The notes beneath the pieces are model-generated. The model was not told the origin of the DNA, did no database searches, and saw only the letters and a program-made list of their open reading frames with translations. Position numbers and translations under genes: made by a program. A stretch of 64,000 bases of DNA from Tretioscincus oriximinensis (lineage: Eukaryota; Chordata; Lepidosauria; Squamata; Gymnophthalmidae). The DNA lies in assembly GCA_022410635.1 (NCBI GenBank), contig JAJVDF010000417.1:1007370-1071369 (forward strand), in the 5' to 3' direction. Position 1 is the stretch's first letter. Each line of letters starts with the position of its first letter. Positions 37,721 through 48,589 of the stretch are shown here, piece after piece.

Positions 37721-38872
37721 AGGCTGTGTTCACAGAGCTATTTTATTCCTCAGTTGTAGTGACATGAGGAAGGTCGGGGCACANGAGTTAAGTGTGTTTC
37801 AGCAGTCCTTCCACAATAAACACCATTTATCCCGGAATAAACTATTGCTGGGACAATAAGGCATCATTACGGAGAACCTCTGAAATCTCACAGCCAACCT
37901 CCTTCATCTTGTAGCCACCCCTCTTCCTCTCCCGTGTGAACATTGTTCGTGCGAGAGACAGGAGGGGACAGAAGACAGGAGGAAGCACCTCCTCTTTGCT
38001 TTGGCAGGGGAATCTGTCTGCCTTTTCCTAAGCCCAGGCTGCCCTTCGCCTGCTTTCGGGGGCTGCTGCCTGGAGATCAGCTCTGCGAAGTGACGAGCAG
38101 GACGNCATCACTGTCAAATGGTTCTGCTGAGGTGAGGAGGAGGAGGTGTGGAGGTTGACAGGACGTCTGTCAATGTTCCCCTTTATTTCGCTGAGTTGAT
38201 CTCCATGCAGCAGCCCCCCAAAGCAGGCAGAGGGCTGGCTGGAAGGAAGGCACAGCTGAATCAATGCGGCGGAGCCAGCTGCATATCACGAGAAGCCTTT
38301 TCCTAAGCCCAGCCAGCCCTCTGCCTGCTTCCAGGGGCTGTTGCCTGGGGATCAGGACGTCTGTCAATGTTGCTCGTCATTTCACCGAGCTGATCTCCAG
38401 GCAGCATTTCCTGAAATCAGGTGGAGGGCAGCCTGGGCTTAGGAAAAGGCTTCTCGTGACACGCAGTCGACTCCACCGCATTGCTTCAGCTGTGCCCTCC
38501 TCCTTCCAGCCAGTGCTCCACCTGCTTTTGGGGGCTTCTGTGTGGAGATCGGCTTGGCAAGACAAAGGAGATCATTGACAGATGTCTTGTCAACCTCCAC
38601 ATCTCCTCTTCTTCGCCTCACCCAAACCATTTGACAGCACCTATCTCCAGGCAGCAGCCCCCCAAGAGCAGGCGGAGGGCTGGTTGCAAGGAGAGAACAG
38701 CTGAAACAACACGGTGGAGCCGGCTGCGTATGACGAGAATTCAAGAGTACATGTGCACAGACACACTATTGTATATTCCGGAATACAGCATTGTGGTGTG
38801 AAGGGACACGCCATTGCTATATTCCAAAATATAACTTTATTCTGGTTTTTAGCTCGTTGTGTGAACGCAGCT
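37721..38872. mobile_element. Foldback DNA element with about 345-bp inverted arms
   Basis: Outer ends are ggctgtgttcacagagct and (right, complement) gctgcgttcacacaacgagc. Inside, the segments at about 38012-38356 and 38389-38735 are imperfect reverse complements around a 32-bp centre. Paired blocks are ccttttcctaagccca with tgggcttaggaaaagg, ggcacagctgaatcaatg with cattgcttcagctgtgcc, gtggaggttgacaggac with gtcaacctccac, and ctgtcaaatggtt with aaccatttgacag. Each arm also holds two versions of the gctgcctggagatca block. Copy 60582-60974 has the same ends without the palindromic core. No transposase is seen. Confidence 0.75.
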
Positions 38873-41800
38873 ACAGTTGCATTTTAACATTTTTGCTTGG
38901 CAGTTGTAACATATTTTCCTACGTTATCTCATGCCAACCTTGTGAAGCCTGACTGGTGCATTAGTTAAGAACCTTGCAAAAAAAAAAAAAAAAACACCAA
39001 CCCTGGGGCTTTGATTCAGCATTATTATTAAACTTTATTCCTTTAGAACTTTGAATCTCTTGTTGGACCTTTACAGTGTATCAGAATCTTTTCAAAACTG
39101 CAATCCTGACTTCGAATTCTGAGGGGGAGATTTATNTGCTTCCATATGTTAGATACAAGTCATTTTCACTCCTTCTCTCTCTCTATCCTTTTAAATTAAT
39201 AAAAACTGTTAAACACAAATAACACAATTTAATTGATCAATATTCACTGCTAGCATTTTTTTTACCCTAACTCGCATGCTCAATCAATTCCTCGTAATCT
39301 ACATCACATCTAGTGTAATGCTGCATCACCACTGCCTGTACACCAAAGAATAGCTGTTCTTTGTGAAAATTGTTGTTTTACTTTTCCTTCCATTTAGATT
39401 TTTTTTTTAGTAAAGATTCAATAGTCTTCTCAAGGAATCCTTGCCTAGAGGTATTTGTGGTTATTTCCCTGTTACTGTTCACTGAGTTAATTTAATATTT
39501 TTAAAACCTTTGCCTGAGAGCTTAAATCTGGAAATTTGGACTGGTAGAGGTTTTGTTGTTGTTCTTGTCCACTTCTTATGACTTAAGGAGGCAAATGCCA
39601 TTTTCTTTCCATGNGCCTCACCTTGTGGGATAGTGCTGTGATTCCCAACCAAAAGTCAGCAATTTCAGACTTCATGAAATTACCTATGACTGCAAAAGAA
39701 TGAAGTTGAAATAAATAAATACATACATTTATCACAAGGCAGTTCATGCTATCATAATACAAGGGCCATACAGTATTGTCTCTGGGGCGATTCTCAGCTG
39801 CTTTTGTTTTTCTTACTTATTGATGTCTTTGAGGTTATGATGTCCAAGGNATATACTCTATGTGTTCTTTTGGACTAGATTTTACTTCTAGGAGCCAAAA
39901 TGCACGAACTGAGCAGAATTAAAAATACAATGGAATAAAAATACAGTAAAAAGAATAATCTACTACTTATCCATGTTACGTCAATAAGCTTGCTATGTGA
40001 TATGGCTGCACCAAAACCCTGTCTATCAATTACAACAGAGGTGATTGGACAGGGTGAACAAAGCCCACCCTCCACCTATGGAGATAGGCATGTGCCACCC
40101 CACAGGGCAGCATCAGCTGATATGGCCCCATGCTGTGGGAGCTGCCTTCATCTACCCTGAGGCAATGGAGGATGTTGGCAAGTGAAGGCTGAACCCATAC
40201 CAAATTTCTGTGGGATTTATACTACTACTACTACTAGTAGTAGTATTAATAATATTATGATGATGTTGAATAAAAATTCCAGCCATCATGATTGAAACTG
40301 TGTTCACACTTTACCTTTAAAGATGTTTGAAAATATGCTATGATTGCAGATTCATAGGCAATAGGTGCATTTGAGGTTTGGGGGGCTCATATAACCTATG
40401 CTCAATCTACACATATCCCATGCTATGCATGCTATGAAGAAAGGTTAATAAAAGCTCTGGAACAATTCCTAGGATAGCTCCTCTTATGTACATTTATCCT
40501 AATCCATTGCCAGCGATCTCTAAAGCATTCTCCTGTCCCCATGAACTCCCAGGACCATTTCCTGTGTTTGAAGCAACCTTTTGGAACACTGCAGCTGGGT
40601 GGAATCACAATAGAATATCACTCCAACACTTGGTAGTGTGATATGTAAAGGTTAATGTAGTAGCTCTCTTCGTTCTCATGGGCAAAACAGCCACAAACAC
40701 AGAGCAGATTTATCCTAAGTTCCCCTTCCTTGTCACTTTTGGGGCTGACTTCATTATGAAAATGGATTATGTAAAGGCTCAGTAGTAAATGCATTAGATG
40801 CTCATTAGAATGATTCTCCTTTACATAACACCAGGGAACTCACACGGCATATCTAGACTTCATATTAGACACGTATTATTTGTACATGGATGCTTTAAGA
40901 TTCTCCATCAGTGTTTTATAAAATTACTCTATACATCATGCAACCAAGTACAAATATATTGTCAAAGATATGTTCTTTCAGGAAAAGTACATATAGCAAT
41001 GATCAGAGAATATTTAGTAAATTAGTCATTCAGGAAAAAGACCCTTAGTATCTGTGATCTTCAATTAGATGAACTTCAATGCATGTTATGTTCACTTCTA
41101 TGTTACAATGCATGTNGTAGCTTTGGGTGATAGAGTGATATCTAAGGGCTCTTGAAAGCCTCACATGGCAAATGCTCATTAAAAATGTACTTTTACAAGA
41201 AATTATTGAAGACCAGAAATGCACTCCCGTATTATTTCATCAATATGCTAGAGGTATTTATAAGTGCTGCCTTCATTTTGTTTAAAGCTAAGAATGCATT
41301 AGTCTACTTTGCTGGGTTTTTCAAGTGTAAACTCACTATAAAATGAATGCATGAATATTGACCCATAAGAAACCATAGTCTTATTTTGTTAGTTTTAAAA
41401 AGATACTTAAAAATATAATTTGAATGTGAATGAAAAGTTATTAGTCCTAAAACCACACCATGCATAACAAATACAAAAAAGCAAACACAATATTTAAAAC
41501 AAACTGAACATTTCTAGAACGTGAGCAGAAATATTATAGAAAATAAATGGGTAAGGATATCTAAAATAGATTTCCATAAATCTTATTGCCCTTGTCAAAG
41601 ATTTTTCTAAATTGAACAGATTTTGAGAGAAAGAATACCACTCTTCTTTTTACTAGGGAATTTCATCCCTTCAAGATGAAAGCAGGTAATTAAAATTGCA
41701 TGTATTATTTTCCTCCTATTGATAATTTCAGGCAACGGGATAAGAAATTACACTTGTCCAACTCGTAAGAGAGAAACAAAGGAAACTTACTTCTTTCAAT

Positions 41801-43247
41801 GTTCATTCTAATTGAATCTCTGTTACTCCATTTATAATTAGGCTTCATGAGTTTTGGAGTGAGTGGAATTTCCTAATTGTCTCCTTCAAAATCATATTTA
41901 GAAAGAAAGAATCATTGGACAAAGGTTTACATAGTCTATGTGGCTATGTGAACCCTTTGTGGATAACATATTGATGCTGCTTTATACCTTATAAATGTCA
42001 GATTTTTTTCTGGGAGTTTGATTAGAAGGACAATAGCTTATTCTAGAATTTGGCTTGTTTTCACTTGTCCTTTTGAATCAGCAACAACTGAAAGTCCTTT
42101 CCTCCTCAAACTATGTACTCAGATTATCTTAGAAACCAACCCTACTCTAGCAGCTACTGTACATCAATACAGCAACTGGACAACAAATTCTCCAAAACTC
42201 AATAAAGTCCATCCCACAAACATACAATAATACCAGTAGCAATTCCTCTAAACTCTGCCAAATTTTGATAGTCTTCCTTTTAGTTTGACTTCAGAACAGC
42301 CTTCTTCCTTCTGAGTCTATAATGTTCAATGTAGTTAATAATTCAGTAAAAGCTGCAAATAAAAAGAACAGTTCAACTTGACCAACCTTAAAATGGTATT
42401 ACATATCCTATAGACTAGTAAGAAACTATACGTTTCTTAAGGATGAATTGTTACAATTCAGAACTGGTTGCTTCTGCAAGTAGCTGCAGAGCAAGAAGGG
42501 CAGCAGTTATGTAATAGCCATTTAGTTAGCTAGTATTTCCCATTTTAGTTTCCTGACATGGCACATACAATACATAATGATTTCCTAAAACTACCAGTAA
42601 TTACTTTGTTTATTTGTTTTCATTGGCTCAGGATTACTAGAAAGAACAGCTTTCTTTGTTGCTCATATATAAATTGTTCCAAAGCAATTATATGCCATGT
42701 ATAACATTCATTGTGCAGGGTCTTTATATGGCTCTGTCCTCATTGAGTCTTATTCTGGGATAAAGCTTGGCTAACCACATCCCAGCGTGGACAATGGTAA
42801 GCCACATTTGGGGCCTGACACAGGCTATATTACAAGCAAATAGATGCCAATCTCCTATTACGAGATGTAGGCCAAAATAGGGCTCAGTGAGGACAGGAGC
42901 TAATGTATGTGCACCTTTAAGGCTGAATATTCTAAAACAATTTTAAATATGTGTTATTTTTTGTGCCATAGTGTCCCTTTTTTTCTTGATATTTTGCAGT
43001 TGTCCTAAACATTGCCATTTACATCAGTCAAGTATAAATATACTGCAATGGATCTACCCATAAGAGTTATTTCCTTAAAGTGGCCACTGAACACTGCTGA
43101 ATGAAAATCTGAAGATGAATATTCCTTTTTTAAAAATGTATGCAATGTGCCATTGTGATCAATATGTTGTGGGCACAATGTAGTGAGTCAATGCTAATCT
43201 CAAAAAGACTACACAGAGGTCAAAACCCTGAGGCTGCAATTGCAGAT
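38873..43247. other. Unannotated AT-rich stretch, about 4.4 kb
   Basis: No transposable element is recognised apart from a poly(A) run at about 38977-38994 and a short (ACT)n(AGT)n palindrome at 40220-40247. A GC-richer patch at about 40030-40200 is unassigned. No gene is seen. Confidence 0.45.
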
Positions 43248-44105
43248 GATGGTCCACCCTGTCAATAAGGCATATCACAAAGTACAGCAGAAGCAGTTTA
43301 ATTTATTGAAGAAACCAGTCAACAATGGTTACAATCAAAGGATTTTAAGTTCATAATAAAACAAATACAGTGATATAAAATGGATTAAAATTTGGCCATA
43401 GCTAAAATAAAGTAGGAGTGCGTAGGCNCAGCATCTTGGCTGGCAGTCCCACACAGCCACCACGGGCTGGTCCCAAGGACTCAAACAACACTGCAGGGTA
43501 CCTAGCATGGCTGCTAACTCCCACAGCAAGCTCCACCCTGTAACGGTGGCCATACTGCTCACTATCAAGATGAGCTCTGCCCATCCCACACTGAAGGCAG
43601 ACACCACCAAGCCCAAACCTTGTGGGCCTCATCCAGCCCTTGCTGAAAGAGTTCACCAGAGGATCAAAGAGGTCTTACAGGGCTTGCAAGGTGCACACCC
43701 AATCTAGAGCCCACCCTCTATGACTCGAGGCCACATTTGGCTTCCAAACCCTCCTCAAGGGCAAGCTAAAGGTGAGCCCCTAAAGGGCCCCCTCATCAAC
43801 TATGGGATAGTTGAAATATCTGCCAAGCAGGCCAGTAGCCATTCCTTGGCCAGCCAAGATGCTCACCCGCCCCGGAAGCCATGACGAAGAGGAATGGGGG
43901 AGGGTCAATCATCATCTCACTGGCAACAGCAGAAAGAGGGGGCTGCGAGCCGCTTTTATAGTTGTGGTGCAGTCATGCTTCCTCCTAACAGAGTCAGGCC
44001 ATTGGGCAGGTGCCCAGGGCCCCGCTGGACCAGGAAGCAACCTGGTGCATCCTCAATGGCCCCAGCCAGTCAGGTAGGCTTCCACCAGCAATGCCCACTG
44101 GCCTT
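43248..44105 (-). mobile_element. LTR-like family, uninterrupted copy c
   Basis: In minus orientation: TATA box aactataaaagcgg (complement of 43951-43963), cttcgtcatggcttcc about 75 bp downstream, gagcatcttggctggccaa, actatcccatagttgatg, agcttgcccttgagg, tttggaagccaaatgtgg, then gccaagatgctg (complement near 43435) and aataaattaaactgc near the 3' end. Copy e (61.3-62.4 kb) shows the same blocks in the same order. Boundaries are approximate because no target duplication was found. It encodes no recognisable protein. Confidence 0.6.
43954..43960 (-). promoter_or_regulatory. TATA box of LTR-like copy c
   Basis: The complement reads tataaaa, about 145 bp from the outer end, matching the other copies. 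Activity is inferred only. Confidence 0.45.
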
Positions 44106-45281
44106 AGTTGCATTGCAGGTCTTTTATTGTTGATGTTTTGTTATAGAATTGTTTTCTTTTTATCAATGTTACCTAAGATATATAGGTATTCTGAAGAATG
44201 CAGACTTTTTGAATAAAAACTGGGGGGTAGGGGAATCCATAACTTAGTCTAGAAATAAGTCTCTGGGTTCTGGAATTAAGATTTGCAAATGACAGTGTCA
44301 GAATTAAAGACAAAAAAATAACGTCATTTTATGTTTTAAGAGGTGGCAAATCTGTAAATTTTTAATGTAGGGCAGTGCCCTTTTGTACTGGTTTACGACC
44401 GTAATAAATACTGATTGATTGACATAAAAATATATATAATTGATTTTCAGTCAGTGGGAGATGTTAGGGGACTTGCATGAATATGAACATTTCCATGATT
44501 GCTTAGCTGGTGTTAGCATTTTAATTTTTTGATATTTGACTCTTTGTAGCCAAACTGAGCTGCCCAAGCCCTCAGTTCATCCATTGCTGGTTCAAAGATC
44601 AGAACCTCCAAATATTTGGCACAGATAAAAAATGACCTTAGCTAGAAATATTTGATTTTCATATGCATAATGTGATCTGAGAAGTAATGCTTAGGGCTAC
44701 TGGGAATTCTTGATATAATTATGTTAATTTGCAATATGCTACCAGGTATCCTTGTAATAGCAAAGATACAGAAATTAAAACTCATACATTACATTTAAAA
44801 TGTATAATAAAATTAGATGTACTGCAAAGGGTAGGTTATATAAGCATCATCCTATTAGAAAATATGATTACAAATTCCTAGATATGTTTACTTCTCGCTG
44901 TATATTGCTGCACATTCTGTTTTCTAAGAGCTCTTGATTCAAATTTACTTTTGAAGGAATATACAACATTTCTAGGACAGCAAAATCATTAGCATATTTA
45001 TATTGCATCACTAAGTCAGCTACAATTATTTACTATCAGGACATAAAAATTCAGCTCAATATTGGAGAAGAAAAGAGGGCTCAAAGATAACTGAAATGAG
45101 CTAAAATCCTTTACATTTCAGTCCTGGAAACAGGAGAACTTGGTAGGATAAGAAAGCAGCAAGCATTACTTTTACTGATGTTACTGAAGCTACTGTTGCT
45201 GTTTATTTTTCTAGCACTTTAAACCTTCAGGATTGGTATGTTGCTTTCAGAAGCAACTTTAAACCACTGATATATGTAGTT
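44106..45281. other. Unannotated AT-rich stretch
   Basis: A possible LINE or SINE tail ends at about 44431 (ttttgtactggtttacgacc then gtaataaatactgattgatt), but I cannot name the family. Nothing else is recognised. Confidence 0.45.
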
Positions 45282-45458
45282 AAGGCCCAGATAGCTCAGT
45301 CACTAAAGAAACTGTCTCTTATCTGGGAGATTGGGTTTCGAAACCCTGTGTCGGACATGGGGAGGGATGAGCATCTTTCACTAGCCTGTAGCTCTACCCA
45401 ACCCAGCTATTCGAAAGCATGAATTGCATGAAGTTGCAACTGACTATTCTTCTTCTTC
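45282..45458 (+). mobile_element. tRNA-derived SINE with (TTC)n tail, internally deleted
   Basis: The head is well preserved: agatagctcagtcactaaag (A box) and gattgggtttcgaaaccc (B box). The body runs through tagcctgtagctctaccc and gaagttgcaactga, then jumps straight to ctattcttcttcttcc. The aagccgctttgagt block of other copies is missing, so about 120 bp of the 3' body is deleted. Confidence 0.8.
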
Positions 45459-46154
45459 CTAAGTGATACATTTGTCTCACATTCAAAAAGTACAACAACA
45501 TGATGTCAAGTGAATAAAAAACTTTAAGCTGAACCACATTCAGCTTGTTAATACTTGATTGCAAAAAGCCTGACTAGAAATTAGAAGCAATACTGAACTC
45601 CATAGAAAAGTGCTACAAGTATAGTGATTAGGTTTGTCAAATTTATCTGCGACGAAACTTCAGTTAATCCAGGACACAAGATGAAGATGTAGATATGAAA
45701 TAGTACTGCTTTATATGGGAATGAACCTGCTTTTCCCCTTTCTTTTTTTCTTTTTTACCATAGATATGTTTTTCTATCTGTCTTAACAGTTGACTGGTAT
45801 CTGGAGAAGGGATCAAAGAGAAATTCCAATCTTTAGAGTTTAAATTCCAATATTGACCTTATTTGACAAAATAATTTCCACAAAAATACGTATGGGAAAT
45901 GTGCATAATAACAGAAGTAGAAGACACAACACACATTGTTTGACTCTCCTGGTGTAACTCATCTTAAGCAAACAACACTCCAGAGAAATGTTATGGTGAA
46001 TAAAAGATAACAGTATTCCACTTTTCAAAACAATGGTGTTTATTTTAAACAAAAAGGGGCTGGCAAAGTATCCACAACTCCAGATTAATACAAACTCAAA
46101 TTAGACGTTCAAATGAGACTGCACAATTGTATTCCGGGGACAATTACAGGGAAT
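45459..46154. other. Unannotated AT-rich stretch
   Basis: No recognised feature. Confidence 0.4.
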
Positions 46155-46595
46155 ATAAATGGAGAGTATCACTATGTGATAGAACAACTTTTATTAGCTG
46201 CTGCATCAGTGATTTTATTTAAATGGAAAGAAGATTAGATACTATCAAATTGGCACATTTATATTATCGACCAACTCAAGTTTGATATACTGAAGGAGTG
46301 CAAGGATATATGGCTGGGAATTATAAGAATTTCAGTCAATATATAGTAAAGAATAGATGGGAAATTGTATTGTGTATGGACTAGGATTTGCCTCGTAAAG
46401 AAGCATTGTATACAAATATTAGAAACCTGATAGAGAATTTATGTTGATTGTTAGTTTGTTGTGCAGCTGGAAGGAGTGGGTGGGAGGGAATGGAGAAAGG
46501 GGAAGAGTTGGCAGTGATATCTGCCATCCTATGAGTTGTAACTTGTTTTCCCGTTTGAATAAGGCAGATGTTATGCTATGAAATTATGTTTTGAT
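46155..46595 (+). mobile_element. L1-like ORF2 C-terminus and 3' UTR, 5'-truncated
   Basis: Translation from about 46172 gives IEQLLLAAASVILFKWKED, stop, then NWHIYIIDQLKFDILKEC. This resembles the C-terminal 'AA..VIA..WK' and following tryptophan helix of L1 ORF2, seen at 56.7 kb as AAHIVIARGWKDQTKW. A G-rich 3' UTR (gtgggtgggagggaatgg) follows, comparable to the G-rich tract at 57030. The fragment has two early stops. Boundaries are approximate. Confidence 0.5.
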
Positions 46596-47258
46596 GACGA
46601 TGATGCTTGGGGTTGCTATGCATTACGCTGAATGAGTAGAAACAGACTGAAACCAAAAAAGTAGATTTATGCAATATATGGGAAAAGATGTATCATTGCT
46701 TCCGATTAAATATGGATTTTCATATTTGATATTTGAAAACATCGTTATTTGCAGAACCCATGGTAAGATAACTAGCAACAGGATAAAACTGAGACATTAT
46801 TATTCTTAGAAAATATACATGAAAGATACCAAGTTTTGTCTTGAAAAGCTGAAATCCCTTAAGGGATTTCAACTTTCTTTTTGAAATGTGAAGATTACAG
46901 TAGAAGAGGGAGTTTGTGAAGACACCCTTTTCAGGACAACTGTTGTGAAGTTTTGACAGATACTTCAAAAACACTCACTCAAAAACAGGGATAGCTTTGG
47001 TTTTTAGTGGAAAGCTTGCAGAGCTTTATAAAACTTGGTAGTGCACAAAATATATTCTTAGCAAGCAGGTGTTCCTACCCTATTATTACCACCCAGATGT
47101 CTTTCCATACACAGAATAAAAACATTCAACTATTTTGTGTTAAACCTAGAAAGCAATACTTCTACAGTGTTCTTGCAGATACCATTTTGATTTTGTTATA
47201 TAAAACATTCTTTCTCATGCTTATAGATTTGGGAGGGCCAATAAATTTAATCTTAAGT
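46596..47258. other. Unannotated stretch with a perfect 22-bp palindrome
   Basis: A perfect palindrome, tgaaatccct plus its complement, lies at 46850-46871. Otherwise no recognised feature. Confidence 0.5.
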
Positions 47259-47344
47259 TATATACTGCTCAAAATAATTAAGGAAACACTTTAACATACA
47301 CTGTTATGTTAAAGTGTTCCCTTAATTGTTTTGAGCAGTATATA
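47259..47344. mobile_element. Tc1/mariner-type MITE hairpin, 86 bp
   Basis: The arms 47259-47298 and 47305-47344 are near-complements. Both begin tatatactgctcaaaa outward and contain aaggaaacactttaacata or the matching complement. TACTGCTCAAAA with an adjacent TA is a familiar Tc1-type terminus. The element consists of two such ends joined with a 6-base loop. Confidence 0.8.
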
Positions 47345-47564
47345 CTGTATAAAATGTAGCTAGTATGCCTCACAGGGTCTCATGTTCATGATGTTAGCAG
47401 CTCCCTGTCCTCAATGTTGTTTTAGTGGCATGGAAAGTTGCTGCCAACCTTTTCCCACCCTTTTTTGAGATACGGGTTAGAAGTGTTGAATTGATTATAG
47501 GAAAAGAGGCCAGGCTGTATCTTACTGACTAGAAAAGAGGCGGCCCCACATTAAGGGTGCCGCG
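47345..47564. other. Unannotated stretch
   Basis: No recognised feature. Confidence 0.4.
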
Positions 47565-47604
47565 TGTTGCCGGCGCGCGCCTGGGGAGCTGGCGACGTGG
47601 GCGC

Positions 47605-47648
47605 CGCCATGTTTTCGGAGGTCACTTCCGACCTCTGAAAACATGGCG
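47605..47648. repeat. Inverted repeat upstream of the TATA box in copy d
   Basis: gccatgttttcggaggtc (47606-47623) pairs with gacctctgaaaacatggc (47630-47647) with one mismatch and a 6-base loop. Confidence 0.85.
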
Positions 47649-47680
47649 TCCGGTGATGCACTTCTGGCACGACGCCGGAC

Positions 47681-47723
47681 TATAAAAGCAAGAGGCCGGC
47701 GCCATTTTCGGCCTCTTGCTTTT
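47681..47723 (+). promoter_or_regulatory. TATA box overlapping a perfect 15-bp hairpin (copy d)
   Basis: tataaaa stands at 47681-47687. From its last four bases a perfect inverted repeat starts: aaaagcaagaggccg (47684-47698) and its complement (47709-47723), loop gcgccatttt. Start sites normally lie about 25-35 bp downstream of a TATA box, so the start would fall inside or at the end of this hairpin. No function is known. Confidence 0.5.
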
Positions 47724-48589
47724 AGGTGCCATCCCTCCCTCCCTTTAATTAGGTTTTTTCTTCATCATGGACAGTGAGGGGTTGGCGGGTGACGCACCTT
47801 GGGATGGGCAGAAGGGACAGTCACTGGCCAGGGGTGGCAGGAAATNCCCTGACTGATCCCATAGGATATAGCTTAGGGGNACCCCTTAAGGGTTTTAAGG
47901 CAGNCGAGCTTGCCCTTGGGGNGGGGCTGGAAGCCGAAGGCTGCCTTAAGTCAGGGAAGGGGGCTCGNGACAGAGCTTGCGCTCAGAGAGCCCCACAAAA
48001 CTTCCTATGATCCCCGGGTTNACCGGCTTGCAACGGTGCAAGCTGGGCGGGGCTCACAAGGGTGTGAGCCTGGCAGGGCTGTNCCAGCAAAGGGCTGGAC
48101 AGCTGGATGGCTTGGCTGACTCACGTGGGCGTGAGCAGCAATAGTAGTGTAGTCCCATCCGGGTCAGCCCTAGAGGCTGAGTGGGACAGTCCAGCCAAGG
48201 TGCTGCGCCTGCCGCTTCCCTCTCACCTTGCCATGGTCTTTACCTCCATTTCTGGGTTCTGTTATCGGAAGAAGATCTGCAAGCAACTTTAATGCATGCG
48301 AGCGNGGTTTTGGTTATTGTTAATTAAACTACTTGACGCTGTTGTCACTTTGTTTGGAAATTGTTAGGTTAAAGATAGCACATGTTCAGGGTTTTTGGTT
48401 GTGTTAATATGTTGTTCACTGCATAATATTGTCTGTCGTGTCTCCCAAGGTGGCCGTCGCCGGCAATAATAATTCTGCTCCATTTGTAAAACAGTATGCA
48501 AAATTGTTCTTGTTCTTGTTTTTGTTCTTCTTCTTGTTCTCCTCCTCCTTTTTTACATTCAGTTATTTTCCATATGGTAAGATCAGAAT

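Larger units (their letters stand above)
47565..48465 (+). mobile_element. LTR-like family, copy d with hairpin promoter
   Basis: It starts tgttgccggcgcgc and ends gtggccgtcgccggca, again TG...CA with inverted ends (ttgccggcg). Internal order: GC-rich 5' block, TATA box at 47681-47687, cttcatcatggacagtg, tcccataggatatagctta, ggnaccccttaagggtttt, cgagcttgcccttgg, ctggaagccgaaggctgcc, gccaaggtgctgcgcctgcc, caccttgccatgg and a T-rich 3' part. Order and blocks match copies b, c and e. It is more GC-rich and contains several ambiguous bases. No protein is recognised. Lack of a target duplication leaves the LTR call open. Confidence 0.62.

Noticed and set aside
38012..38735. CRISPR-like or tandem array
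   Set aside because: The repeats alternate in orientation and form one large palindrome, with no regular spacers; the DNA is vertebrate.
43335..44216. Several overlapping 66-93 residue frames
   Set aside because: They fall within LTR-like copy c and are not conserved in the other copies as far as I can read.
47565..48465. Host CpG-island promoter
   Set aside because: The GC-rich block and TATA box recur in the same order at four other places in the window, so this is a dispersed repeat rather than a gene promoter.
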